Notes: generated by a model from the letters alone, not told the origin. Counted from the first letter of the stretch, positions 17,683 through 25,505 are shown. The stretch is 64,000 nt of DNA from Methylobacterium persicinum (GCF_022179525.1 NZ_BPQX01000063.1:38154-102153), one strand, 5' to 3'. Numbers and translations are program-made.

Positions 17683-17883
17683 TCACATGAAGCGCGCGAA
17701 GCCCGCCAGGAAGGCCGCTAGGCCCTGAAAGCCCTCGTCCGGGCCTTCGGGGCGTCTCGATCCACCCTGGCCGCCGGCGGCTGCGTGAGAGTGGCTTGCG
17801 CCCCATGCGAGCAATCGGCCGAACCCGAGGGCCGGCAGCGCGAAGAAGGCGCAGCCCGCCAGGAAGCCAAGAATCCAGATCAT
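17683..17883 (-). CDS. 66-residue membrane protein coupled to the serine recombinase
   Basis: Starts with a strong hydrophobic helix, MIWILGFLAGCAFFALPALG, followed by a Gly/Ser/His-rich soluble part. Its ATG overlaps the stop of the leftward recombinase gene (ATGA), so the two are translated together. Function unknown. Confidence 0.5.
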   Translation of the reverse strand: MIWILGFLAGCAFFALPALGFGRLLAWGASHSHAAAGGQGGSRRPEGPDEGFQGLAAFLAGFARFM

Positions 17884-18593
17884 CGGGCGTTCTCCTTCTG
17901 CTGTGTGGCCGTGAGGCGGGCCCGGAGGCGGGCGACGGCGGTAGGGGTCCAGGTGCCGCGTCCGCTAGGCGTGGGAACGCCCTCGGCGATAAGCGCTGCG
18001 GCGACCGCCCGCAGCGAGCCGGCGCCGGTAGGGTCGAGGCGCGCCAGGATGGGCGCCAGGGCTTCGGCCTGCGCGTCGGCGTTGCGGCCTCGGGCAGCGC
18101 GGGCCTTCGCCGCGTCGTCTGCCGTGCCGGCCCGCCCGCGGAAGCCGCCGAGCGCCTTGCCTCGCGCCTTAGCGGCGGCAAGCGCGGCCTTCGTGCGGGC
18201 CGAGATCAGGCCTGCCTCAAGTTCCGCGACGGACATCATCTGCTGCAGCAGGAAGCGGCCGGTCGGGCCTTCAATCTGCGGGAGATCGCAGAAGCGGACA
18301 TCGACACCTGCAGCGAGAAGGTTCGAGAGGAACGCCTGCGAGCGAGCGAGGCGGTCTACCTTTGCCACGACAAGGGCGGCGCGGTGAGCACGGCACAGGG
18401 CTAAGGCGCTCGCCAATTCGGGGCGGTCGGCATTGCGCCCGCTCTCAACCTCGACAAATTCGGCGACGAGCGACCACGAGCCGCCGTTCAGGTAGTCCGT
18501 GACGGCGGCTCGTTGCGCTTCGAGGCCGAGACCCGACCGGCCCTGCCGGTCTGTGCTCACGCGCAGGTAGGAGACGAACCGACCGTTTGCCAT
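17880..18593 (-). CDS. serine recombinase (resolvase/invertase family)
   Basis: A 237-residue protein from ATG 18593; an in-frame upstream Met at 18635 is possible. FVSYLRVSTDRQG has the nucleophile Ser, VVAKVDRLARSQAFL has the conserved Arg pair, and QQMMSVAELEAGLISARTKAALAAAK is the E-helix leading to a C-terminal HTH (SLRAVAAALIAEGVPTPSGRGTWTPTAVARL). Size is that of small resolvases, not large serine integrases. It may resolve element multimers or invert DNA. Confidence 0.9.
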   Translation of the reverse strand: MANGRFVSYLRVSTDRQGRSGLGLEAQRAAVTDYLNGGSWSLVAEFVEVESGRNADRPELASALALCRAHRAALVVAKVDRLARSQAFLSNLLAAGVDVRFCDLPQIEGPTGRFLLQQMMSVAELEAGLISARTKAALAAAKARGKALGGFRGRAGTADDAAKARAARGRNADAQAEALAPILARLDPTGAGSLRAVAAALIAEGVPTPSGRGTWTPTAVARLRARLTATQQKENAR

Positions 18594-18656
18594 GACAAGC
18601 ACCGTATCGCTGTGTGCAGCGGACGTTGCAAACAATGATACGGCGCGGGTTCGACG

Positions 18657-18938
18657 TCAATAGCCTTTCGTTGACGGCGGCTGAAATGGCAGGACAGTAT
18701 TGCTGCCGCCGCTTACCGCTTGGCTCGAGCGCTGCGCCGGAATGATCGAGACGTGAATGGGATCGAGGCGCTCAGCGACCTCGCAGACCTCTCTGTGGAC
18801 TTTCGTGACCAGTGTGTGGATCGCGTCTCCGGCCTCGCCATCGAACACACCTGTCTGCCGCAAAAGCCGGTACAGGGCGTCGAGCAAGTCACCGGTCTCA
18901 GCGACGTCTTCGTGCAGCATGGCGATCGGGCGGGTCAT
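18657..18938 (-). CDS. small hypothetical protein upstream of the recombinase
   Basis: A 93-residue protein. ATG 18938 is chosen because GGAGG sits 6 bp upstream; the longer frame adds only a hydrophobic stub. Helical, with TGDLLDALYRLLRQTGVF and AIHTLVTKVHREVCEVAERL. It lies 63 bp upstream of the recombinase on the same strand. No family recognised. Confidence 0.55.
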   Translation of the reverse strand: MTRPIAMLHEDVAETGDLLDALYRLLRQTGVFDGEAGDAIHTLVTKVHREVCEVAERLDPIHVSIIPAQRSSQAVSGGSNTVLPFQPPSTKGY

Positions 18939-19407
18939 GATTAGCCTCCACTTGAGCACCAACATCATAACACATTGATTTTAAAAGCCTAATCAGACAA
19001 ACATCCGACTTGGCGCTCTGTGTCGCCTGACAGATAAGACGGCTCGCCCTTGCGAATGCCCACGCAGGGAGGGCGGCGGCGTTCACACGGCAGACGGATC
19101 AGACAACTTGTCCGCCCGCGGCTGCCGGTTGGCCCGGAGGGCCGGGTATAGGCCCCCGGTACACCCGAAACGCCGAACGCGAACACGCGGCGGGGCCTCA
19201 TACAAAATTGCACCGCCACGACGAACCGGACATCTTGTCCGTAAATCATGCGCAAACAAGAGCATATCGAAAACACATCGTGCAGCGTCATCGAGAAATC
19301 ATTGATACGCCACGCCTCGAATGCTTGTAGAAGGCGCGCGTCTGCTCTATCGTCCCGCCCATGCTGGCCGCGACGGCGGCCAAATCTTCCAGACGCGAGG
19401 GCTCCCG
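18939..19407. promoter_or_regulatory. divergent regulatory region with two palindromic operator-like sites
   Basis: No gene. Two related 15-bp sites, CAGACAACTTGTCCG at 19100-19114 and CGGACATCTTGTCCG at 19227-19241, match at 13 of 15 positions and are near or fully palindromic (GGACA...TGTCC). A weaker relative, CAGACAAACATCCG, is at 18994-19007. They lie between leftward (18938) and rightward (19408) genes, where a phage-type repressor would be expected to act. Confidence 0.5.
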
Positions 19408-19926
19408 ATGCGGGGCGAGACCACACCGGCAGGCGGCGAGGTCCCACAGGGGGATGTGGACGCCATCCTCGACGACTTCCAAGCGGCATCTGACGGCGAG
19501 GGGGCCGCGGAAGTGCTCCCGCCGCTCTGCCGTGCCCTCGCGGTGATCCTCGAAGGGTATCCCCACGCGACGCAGCTTTCACCGGAGGCCCGGCACGCCT
19601 TCGGGGCCGCGTTGTTCCGGGCGGAAGCAGCGGCCAAGGCGGTGCTTCAACCCCACTATTTCGACGAGCGTGGGCGCCACGGCTTCGTGGCCGCGTTCGG
19701 GTTGCTGAACCGATGGGCCGAAGCGCCGGGCTCGAACGCGCGCGCCGTAGCCTGCCCGGAAGAGCCCAAGGTGGTGCTCATCCTGCGGATCGTGGTGAAC
19801 GACCTCGACACCTTCTGCGCTGCCGAGGCTCTGGCGCGGCTAGGCCTCGCCATTCGCCCGGAAGACATCCTGTTGACAGGCGGGTTGTCGAGGCCGCGGG
19901 CGACGCCTGCCGCCCGGATGAACTGA
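19408..19926 (+). CDS. hypothetical protein preceding the virion-like genes
   Basis: A 172-residue protein from ATG 19408, the first Met of the conserved-looking part. Acidic and Ala-rich; contains LPPLCRALAVILEGYPHATQLSPEARHAFGAALFRAEAAAKAV and VVLILRIVVNDLDTFCAAEALARLGL. It ends 13 bp before the next gene, suggesting one operon with the two virion-like proteins. No family recognised. Confidence 0.55.
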   Translation: MRGETTPAGGEVPQGDVDAILDDFQAASDGEGAAEVLPPLCRALAVILEGYPHATQLSPEARHAFGAALFRAEAAAKAVLQPHYFDERGRHGFVAAFGLLNRWAEAPGSNARAVACPEEPKVVLILRIVVNDLDTFCAAEALARLGLAIRPEDILLTGGLSRPRATPAARMN

Positions 19927-19939
19927 GGGGGCCGGCAGC

Positions 19940-20560
19940 ATGTCGAAGAAGGACGGCGGCGCGAGCGCGCAGGCGAAGCAGGCCAGGGCCGACGAGGCGA
20001 CCCGGCAGGCCGGTATCCGTGCGGGCACGGACCAGATCAACACGACCTTCGACAGCCAGTTCAACGACGGATTCTTCGACAAGCAGCGGCAGAACTATCT
20101 TAACTTTCAGCTTCCGCAACTCGACGATCAGTACGGCAACGCCCAGCGGTCGTTGACCTACGCGCTCGCCCGCGACGGCAATCTCGATTCCTCGACCCGG
20201 GGCTTCCAGACGGGCCAGTTGCAGAAGACCTACGACACGGCCCGGACGAACGTGGCGGACCAGGCGCAGAGCTATGCCAACACGGCGCGCTCGAACGTCG
20301 AGCAGGCCCGCGGCAACCTCATCTCGACGCTGAACGCCACCGGGGACGCGACGCAGGCGGCGAACAGCGCGACCTCGCAGGCGGCGATCCTGGCCCAGCC
20401 CGCGGCCTACTCGCCGCTTGCGGACGCCTTCTCGGCGTCGGCCTCGGCAATGACGCAGCAGGCCTTGCTCGAGCGCAATCAGGCGATCGGCGGAGCGGGT
20501 GGCGCCTACAATACCGGGCTGTTCGGTACGGCCCCGAGCGCCATCAAGACCACGCGATAG
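19940..20560 (+). CDS. virion-internal / DNA-ejection-like protein
   Basis: A 206-residue Ala/Gln/Asn/Thr-rich protein of long amphipathic helices (FDSQFNDGFFDKQRQNYLNF, GNAQRSLTYALARDGNLDSS, NVADQAQSYANTARSNVEQA). Composition and layout resemble internal virion or DNA-transfer proteins of short-tailed phages. This is a judgement from composition and neighbours, not a domain hit. It lies in the same operon as the next gene. Confidence 0.55.
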   Translation: MSKKDGGASAQAKQARADEATRQAGIRAGTDQINTTFDSQFNDGFFDKQRQNYLNFQLPQLDDQYGNAQRSLTYALARDGNLDSSTRGFQTGQLQKTYDTARTNVADQAQSYANTARSNVEQARGNLISTLNATGDATQAANSATSQAAILAQPAAYSPLADAFSASASAMTQQALLERNQAIGGAGGAYNTGLFGTAPSAIKTTR

Positions 20561-20569
20561 AGGAGTGCC

Positions 20570-21334
20570 CTGGCAACGTGCGACCCCATAACCATTGCCG
20601 GCGCCGCGCTCACCGCAGGCGGCATCGCCGCGAATTCCGTGGGCCAGTCCCAGGTCGCCGCGGCTAGCAACCGCGCGGCCGCGGCAGAGCGCGCCCGGCA
20701 GCAGCAGTTGCAGCAGCAGGCCGCCGCCGTGCAGCAGCACTCGAATGCCCTGTACGACGGCTTTGCCGGTAAGCAGCAGGCGCGAGCTACAGACCTCGCT
20801 GCTGCGCTCCGGTCGCCGCAGACGGGCGCCAGCGGGACTCCACCCCCTGTGGAAGCCCCGGCGACCGGCTCGAACATCACGACGCAAGGCGAGGCCGCGC
20901 AGCGCTCAAACGCCAGCGCCTACGGCGCTCAGCAGGCAGACGCCCTCGGCGCCCTGCGCTCATTCTCGGACCTGCTCGGAACGGACACCCGCCTTCAGGC
21001 CCGGGACGCGGGCCAGATCGGCCAGGTCGGCAACTTCATGCGCGGGTCCGCCTCCGTCCTGCCGATGGAGCTCAACGCCGCGAGCCACGCGGGCGACACC
21101 ATGAAGACGCTCGGCGGTCTCGCGGGCGGCCTAGGCAAGGTCGGCGTGGTCGCCGGGCTCAGCGCCAAGCCGGACAGCGGCTTGCCGTCGCTTCCCGTGT
21201 TCACCGGCTTCGGCGGCTCACCCACAATCGAGGGTGTAGCCGCCTCGCAGCCCGCGCAGCCGCTCTCGCTGGCGAGTGCCTTCGGCTCGCTGCCGTCGTT
21301 CGCCGGCTCCAGCAACCCCTACCGCTCGTTCTGA
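20570..21334 (+). CDS. second virion-internal-like protein, probable CTG start
   Basis: A 254-residue protein if started at CTG 20570, four bases after GAGGAG. In this frame there is no ATG, GTG or TTG between the upstream stop (20558) and GTG 20639, yet the stretch LATCDPITIAGAALTAGGIAA looks like a genuine N-terminus of this type of phage protein. The remainder is Ala/Gln-rich (AAAAERARQQQLQQQAAAV), then Gly/Ser-rich. It lies 9 bp after its neighbour. Starting at GTG 20639 gives 231 residues. Confidence 0.5.
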   Translation: MATCDPITIAGAALTAGGIAANSVGQSQVAAASNRAAAAERARQQQLQQQAAAVQQHSNALYDGFAGKQQARATDLAAALRSPQTGASGTPPPVEAPATGSNITTQGEAAQRSNASAYGAQQADALGALRSFSDLLGTDTRLQARDAGQIGQVGNFMRGSASVLPMELNAASHAGDTMKTLGGLAGGLGKVGVVAGLSAKPDSGLPSLPVFTGFGGSPTIEGVAASQPAQPLSLASAFGSLPSFAGSSNPYRSF

Positions 21335-21501
21335 AGCGCCATTCCTCTGCGCCGACTTTGCGGGACCCCGCAACGGGGTGCCGTGGCGGGCCCTGCTGAG
21401 ATTGCTACGCTCCGGTTTCGCGCTTGCCCGGGATGTACGGTAAGGCGCCCGGTGTGGCGTGCATCACCCGACCTGCGCTTCCTGCCCTGAGGAGACCAGC
21501 T

Positions 21502-21808
21502 ATGGCTCATTCATCGAAGAAGCACGCGCCCTCGCCCGAGGAGCTCGGAGCGAAGGTTACGGGCGATCACCGGAACGCGTCGCCAGGAGAGCGATAAAGT
21601 CTCTGCCAAGATCAACGAGGGCTACGAGAAGCTGGCTTCCAAACTGCGGGCCAAGGCGGACAACGCGAAAGCTTCTATGGAATCGAAGAAAGACGGCCCG
21701 AAACGCGCTCTACTGCTACGGCGCTTCGAATTGTATGCTGACGCTGCGAACGACATCGAAATACGGCTGGCCGACCGGAAGCGGTCGCTGACTGCTGATA
21801 GCGATTGA
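21502..21808 (+). pseudogene. frameshifted small ORF (or +1 recoding)
   Basis: ATG 21502 has a strong GAGGAG site 7 bp upstream and opens MAHSSKKHAPSPEELGAKVTG before a TAA at 21595-21597. In the +1 frame the sequence continues without a break as SDKVSAKINEGYEKLASKLR and on to a TGA at 21806-21808, with typical charged helical composition. One extra base near 21588-21595 would join the two into about 101 residues. It may be a mutation, a sequencing error or programmed frameshifting at the CGA-TAA junction. Confidence 0.5.
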
Positions 21809-21854
21809 AGACGGCCAGAACTGCGGACAATGAACGTCTACAAACGGGGGTGGC

Positions 21855-22262
21855 ATGACAAACGAATTCGAAGCACGCGAACGCGCAGTTGTAGACCTCG
21901 TGGCCGATATCGTGGCCGCCTATGTTTCGAGCAACAGCGTCGCTTCCGGTGACATGCCGGCGGTGATCGAGTGTGTGCAAGCTGCCATCGCCGGATTGGC
22001 GGATCGTCAACCGGTCATAGCCGCCACGCCTAAAGCGACGGGCGCTCAGATCCGTAGTTCAATCACGCATGACGCCCTGATAAGCTTCATCGACGGCAAG
22101 CCCTATAAAGCACTGAGACGGCATCTGACCGGACACAGGCTCGATCCTCAAACCTACCGCCAGCGGTACGGTTTGCCGGTTGACTACCCAATGGTGGCGC
22201 CGAGCTACAGCGCGCGACGGTCTGAGATTTCTCGGAGCTTCCACATCGGCAAGCGTGGGTAA
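21855..22262 (+). CDS. MucR/Ros family regulator lacking zinc ligands
   Basis: A 135-residue protein. The C-terminal half aligns by eye with MucR/Ros: LISFIDGKPYKALRRHLTGH, LDPQTYRQRYGLPVDYPMVAPSYSARRSE. In canonical members the zinc finger starts with a Cys two residues after the 'YIVC' strand; here that position is Ser/Phe and no CxxC is present, so any fold must be zinc-independent, as reported for some rhizobial homologues. It probably binds A/T-rich DNA and may silence or regulate the element's cargo. Confidence 0.8.
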   Translation: MTNEFEARERAVVDLVADIVAAYVSSNSVASGDMPAVIECVQAAIAGLADRQPVIAATPKATGAQIRSSITHDALISFIDGKPYKALRRHLTGHRLDPQTYRQRYGLPVDYPMVAPSYSARRSEISRSFHIGKRG

Positions 22263-22458
22263 ACACCAAGGACGCGCTAAGCCGGCGTCGGCGCTCGCAT
22301 TCTCCCACGCCGTCCACAGCGCTCCACTACAACCTGTGGGCGTATGGCCATATAGCTTGAAGCTGTCGGCTTCATCCGCTCTGTTCTCGATGTGTTCCAC
22401 GGGGCGGACGGATGGCGGCTCAATCGATCAAACCTCATGTGGCCGACCCGGTGCGGTT

Positions 22459-22728
22459 ATGACCGTCCGCCTGTGCGACCTGCGCGGCCGGCGGTTCGTG
22501 ATCGTCTGCGAACCATGTGGACGGCGCGGCGTCTACAACCTCGACAGGCTGAGACAGCGCTACGGTGAGCACGTCGACCTTTACGACTTGTTCGTGACGC
22601 TCACGCAGTCCTGCCGGTATCAGCACCGGACATGGCAGCGGCGGCCGAACCAATACGGTCGAGCCTGCCGGGCTCACGCCGAGATTGAAGGCGCGGATCC
22701 CCGGGGCGGCCTGCTATCTCGAACTTGA
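22459..22728 (+). CDS. small CxxC protein, unknown function
   Basis: An 89-residue basic protein. MTVRLCDLRGRRFVIVCEPCGRRGVYNLDRLRQRYG has a CxxC pair and reads like a short zinc-ribbon; a third Cys is in TQSCRYQH and a fourth in GRACRAH. ATG 22459 gives the natural start. Function unknown; it follows the MucR-like gene by about 200 bp. Confidence 0.6.
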   Translation: MTVRLCDLRGRRFVIVCEPCGRRGVYNLDRLRQRYGEHVDLYDLFVTLTQSCRYQHRTWQRRPNQYGRACRAHAEIEGADPRGGLLSRT

Positions 22729-22856
22729 GGCAGCGAACACGGAGGCGTAGGTCGCAGCCGTGCGGCTCGAGTGCCACGAGATCCGCATCATGCGGCGGTG
22801 GGCTGATCGCCTTGGGGGGCCAATGAGCGGCCCAAACGAACTCAGCCCCTTTGACA

Positions 22857-22960
22857 GCGCTTTGATTTTCTCGCCGTTTATGCAAACTCGTCAAAGAGAC
22901 ATCAAAGGGTAGTTTGACTGCGCTTTGATGCAAGCATGAAAAATGCAGTCGGATCAAAGC
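22857..22960. promoter_or_regulatory. repeated CTTTGAT boxes overlapping the start of the ATPase gene
   Basis: GCGCTTTGAT at 22857-22866 and 22920-22929, and the reverse ATCAAAGG at 22901-22908 and ATCAAAGC at 22953-22960, plus further TCAAAG and ATCAAAC remnants between and after. They surround ATG 22936. The density and mixed orientation suggest binding sites for an autorepressor or DNA-binding partner (inference). Confidence 0.55.
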
Positions 22961-24747
22961 AGGATCAAACGGTGGCGCGCTTTACCTCGGAAGTTGATGT
23001 GGCATTGGCGCAGATCGCAGCAGGGGCATTGCCGAGTGCCTTCGAGACTGAGACGCTCGATTTTAAAGAGGAGAAGCAGAGTTCAGGCGATACGGAGCGT
23101 ATGATCGCCGAAGCCGCCATATGTTTTGCTAACGCGGCCGGCGGTATAGTCGCGCTTGGCGTTGCAGATAAAATCAAAGGTAAAGAAGCTCTGATCGGAG
23201 CAAAGATTGATCCCGTTAGAGTGAAGCAACGTGTTTATGAATTAACTCGACCTCACCTAAATGTTGAGGCATTCCGACACGAAACACACCCCCAAGTTAT
23301 AATAATAGTAGTTCCCCAAAGCTCGGATGTTCATTCAGATACGCAAGGCAGAACTACTCGACGAATAAACACGGACTGTCTGCCGATGAGCGCGGAGCAA
23401 CAGCTCCGATTAAAGGAAGAACGCCGCGGATTCGACTGGTCCTCTGAACCAAGCAACCTAACCATAGCCGACATACCTGACGAAGCCTTTGCTCTAGCCC
23501 GCAAGATACTCAGCGGATTTAACGACGATCGGCGAAACCTAGTATCGCTAAGCAACCCGGATTTGCTTTCAGCTCTAGGACTGCTGACTGACCGCATCCG
23601 TCTTAACAGAGCCGGCGCGCTTTTGTTTGCGGGACCAGAACCCGGCCAAAGCGAACTTATAGTCTACCAGTATAGAGCGACTCCAGGCGGAGAGCCAACC
23701 GGAGTCGGTCGTCTCAACCCGCCTATGGTATTGGCGTTCAGCAGGTTGATGGACTTGGTGTCTGCACGGCAATCTCTAACGCCTGTCACATTGCCGAGTG
23801 GGCAGCAGATTGCAATTGAGGATTTTCCGCAGCTTGCGGTGCGAGAGGCGCTATCAAATGCAATGTGCCACCGCGATTACAATTTCAAAAAGCCTGTATT
23901 TGTCGACCACTCTCCAGCTGTATTTTTGGTCAACTCCGCAGGACCGCTGGTCTCGGGAGTAACAACTTCTAATATCTTAACAACCACCTCCAGGCCTCGT
24001 AACCCTTGCTTAGCTAAGGCTGCCCGCATTATGGGCTTCGCAGAGGAACTTGGGCGCGGCGTTGATAGAATGTACCGTGAAATGATTAGGTCCGGTAGAC
24101 CATTACCGCGAATCGAAGCAGCGTACGACGAAGTTAAGGTCGCCCTCGTCGGAGGGGCGCCGGACACGAATATAGCTCGTTATGTTTTAACACTACCGGA
24201 AGAAGAGCAGAACGACACCGACACTATGCTAGTGTTATTTCGTCTTTGCAGCGTCCGAACCGTTACGGCAAATTCAATTGCTGGCTTCCTTCAGAAAAGC
24301 CCGCCCGAGGTTGAAACAATCTTGCGGCGCCTCGCTAGTGACCAAGTTGGCCTCTTAGAGATGACTCGACCCTCGTCAAAGAAATCCGCAAGCGTCTTCA
24401 GACTCAAAGCAGAAGCACTAAAGGGTCTCGGCGCGGTCGTGTCGTATCACCGCAAGTCCACTGGAGAAATCGACAAAAAGGTCATAGCTCATGTGCGAGA
24501 ATACGGAAAACTAACAAATAAAACTCTACAAAATATATTCGATATTCACGTTTACAAGGCACGTGACATCATATCTGATTTAGTTCAGAGAGGCGTTCTC
24601 ACCCGAGTGTCTGAGCAACAGCGTGGAACTCGGGTAGAGTGGGGCCCCGGTCCGAATTTTCCTTTAGTCCGCTCCGGCAAAGCGCGCTCGCCTAAGGGAG
24701 ATCAGAGTCTAAGTCTCACACTCTGGGACCTCGACAAAGACGAGTAG
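22936..24747 (+). CDS. Schlafen/AlbA_2 domain ATPase-like regulator
   Basis: A 603-residue protein. ETETLDFKEEKQ and CFANAAGGIVALGVAD are the AlbA_2 (Schlafen) DNA/RNA-binding motifs near residues 35-80. VREALSNAMCHRDY near residue 305 and AEELGRGVDRMYREM near residue 370 match the HATPase_c_4/COG2865 part. The C-terminus has two winged-helix-like segments. Codons and base composition are clearly A/T-richer than neighbours. Such proteins act as transcription regulators or nucleases and occur in defence and mobile contexts; the activity here is undetermined. Confidence 0.8.
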   Translation: MKNAVGSKQDQTVARFTSEVDVALAQIAAGALPSAFETETLDFKEEKQSSGDTERMIAEAAICFANAAGGIVALGVADKIKGKEALIGAKIDPVRVKQRVYELTRPHLNVEAFRHETHPQVIIIVVPQSSDVHSDTQGRTTRRINTDCLPMSAEQQLRLKEERRGFDWSSEPSNLTIADIPDEAFALARKILSGFNDDRRNLVSLSNPDLLSALGLLTDRIRLNRAGALLFAGPEPGQSELIVYQYRATPGGEPTGVGRLNPPMVLAFSRLMDLVSARQSLTPVTLPSGQQIAIEDFPQLAVREALSNAMCHRDYNFKKPVFVDHSPAVFLVNSAGPLVSGVTTSNILTTTSRPRNPCLAKAARIMGFAEELGRGVDRMYREMIRSGRPLPRIEAAYDEVKVALVGGAPDTNIARYVLTLPEEEQNDTDTMLVLFRLCSVRTVTANSIAGFLQKSPPEVETILRRLASDQVGLLEMTRPSSKKSASVFRLKAEALKGLGAVVSYHRKSTGEIDKKVIAHVREYGKLTNKTLQNIFDIHVYKARDIISDLVQRGVLTRVSEQQRGTRVEWGPGPNFPLVRSGKARSPKGDQSLSLTLWDLDKDE

Positions 24748-25118
24748 GGTATAAATCAAATTCTCTGCTAGAAAACGCCAGATTTAGCTATAGCCGCGAT
24801 CCGGCCCCCTGCTATTCTCCCTAATGAAGATGGAGCCGACGGCTTCAAGGGCGGATCAGGCACCACCCTCGAAGTGCGGAGGCTCGGTTCACGGCCTCAG
24901 TCGTTTAGAGCACTCAGGTTAGATCTTCCGCCATCGCCTCCGGCCATCTCGGCTTAGGCTCGGCCTGGTCGGCGACCAAGCTGTGCGACCGGTCGGCCAA
25001 GAGATCACTCAAACGTGAGCAAGGAGCTATCTCACGAGCAAATTTGCCTCGGTGCTTCCGCAGCGCTTCCGCGCCGAGTCGGGCATCTCGCAAACATGGC
25101 AACAAGTCATTGAATAGA
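24748..25118. other. right end of the element, no gene seen
   Basis: Non-coding by eye. It contains the right-hand GCTTCCGC repeats (25054-25063 and 25065-25074) and ends at the right attachment site. One short reverse ORF here (24914-25105) has no supporting start or composition. Confidence 0.6.
25054..25074. repeat. GCTTCCGC arm-site-like repeats, right end
   Basis: GCTTCCGCAG at 25054-25063 followed at once by CGCTTCCGCG, the same pair found in the left end (10837-10858 and 10955-10979). It lies 45-65 bp inside attR, a position typical of integrase arm sites. Confidence 0.55.
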
Positions 25119-25168
25119 TTGGCGCACCCGACACGATTCGAACGTGTGACCTTTGCCTTCGGAGGGCA
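25119..25168 (-). repeat. attR: attR: 50-bp direct repeat within tRNA-Arg
   Basis: Identical to 10767-10816. It supplies the 3' half of the intact tRNA-Arg(CCG). Divergence from attL begins at 25169, inside the anticodon stem. Confidence 0.92.
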
Positions 25169-25196
25169 ACGCTCTATCCAGCTGAGCTACGGGTGC
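25120..25196 (-). tRNA. tRNA-Arg (anticodon CCG)
   Basis: A 77-nt gene including encoded CCA. Acceptor stem GCACCCG/CGGGTGC, discriminator G, D arm with GTAGCTCAGCTGGATAGAG, anticodon stem TTGCC/GGCAA around loop CTCCGAA (anticodon CCG, reading CGG), and T arm with GTTCGAATC. All four arms pair. Its 3' half is part of attR, so the element rebuilt the gene on integration. Confidence 0.96.
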
Positions 25197-25505
25197 TGAC
25201 CGTGCCCTTCACGTAGCCCAAGCGCGCGGGGAGCGCAACGGTGGTGTGGGCTTGATCGAACGTCGTGTGAGGCCCAGCGCCACGGGTCATGAAGCGGGAT
25301 CCTGGGGCCGGACTTCGGCTGCCGTCCGGGCGGTGCCGGCATCCGGGGCAAGGACGAGGGTACCGGTACGAGCCCCGTCTCCTCCCCTCCCCCCTTGCCG
25401 GACCGCGACCGCGCTCTTCCTTCTCGTGCAAGGATTCGAGCCGGAGCGGACCCACCGTGTCGGCCCTATCCCACCAGTCCGAATGGCCTCCAGCGGAGAT
25501 GACTC
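25197..25505. other. intergenic region
   Basis: Between the tRNA and the GST gene. No gene or clear regulatory signal beyond being the presumed promoter of both. Confidence 0.4.

Larger units (their letters stand above)
10767..25168. mobile_element. 14.4-kb integrative element in tRNA-Arg(CCG)
   Basis: Bounded by an exact 50-bp direct repeat of the tRNA-Arg 3' half, with a tyrosine integrase gene starting 178 bp inside the left end. The contents are integrase, two or three small regulators, a PrimPol/DUF3987 replication protein, HGG-type and terminase-like small proteins, a serine recombinase, two virion-ejection-like proteins, a MucR-like protein and an AlbA/Schlafen-type ATPase. No capsid, portal, tail-tube, terminase large subunit or conjugation genes were seen. 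It therefore fits a satellite, a reduced prophage or a replicating integrative element. The right end restores a full tRNA. Confidence 0.9.

Noticed and set aside
24914-25105. Reverse open frame near the right end of the element
   Set aside because: No start signal, odd composition, and it overlaps the arm-site repeats.
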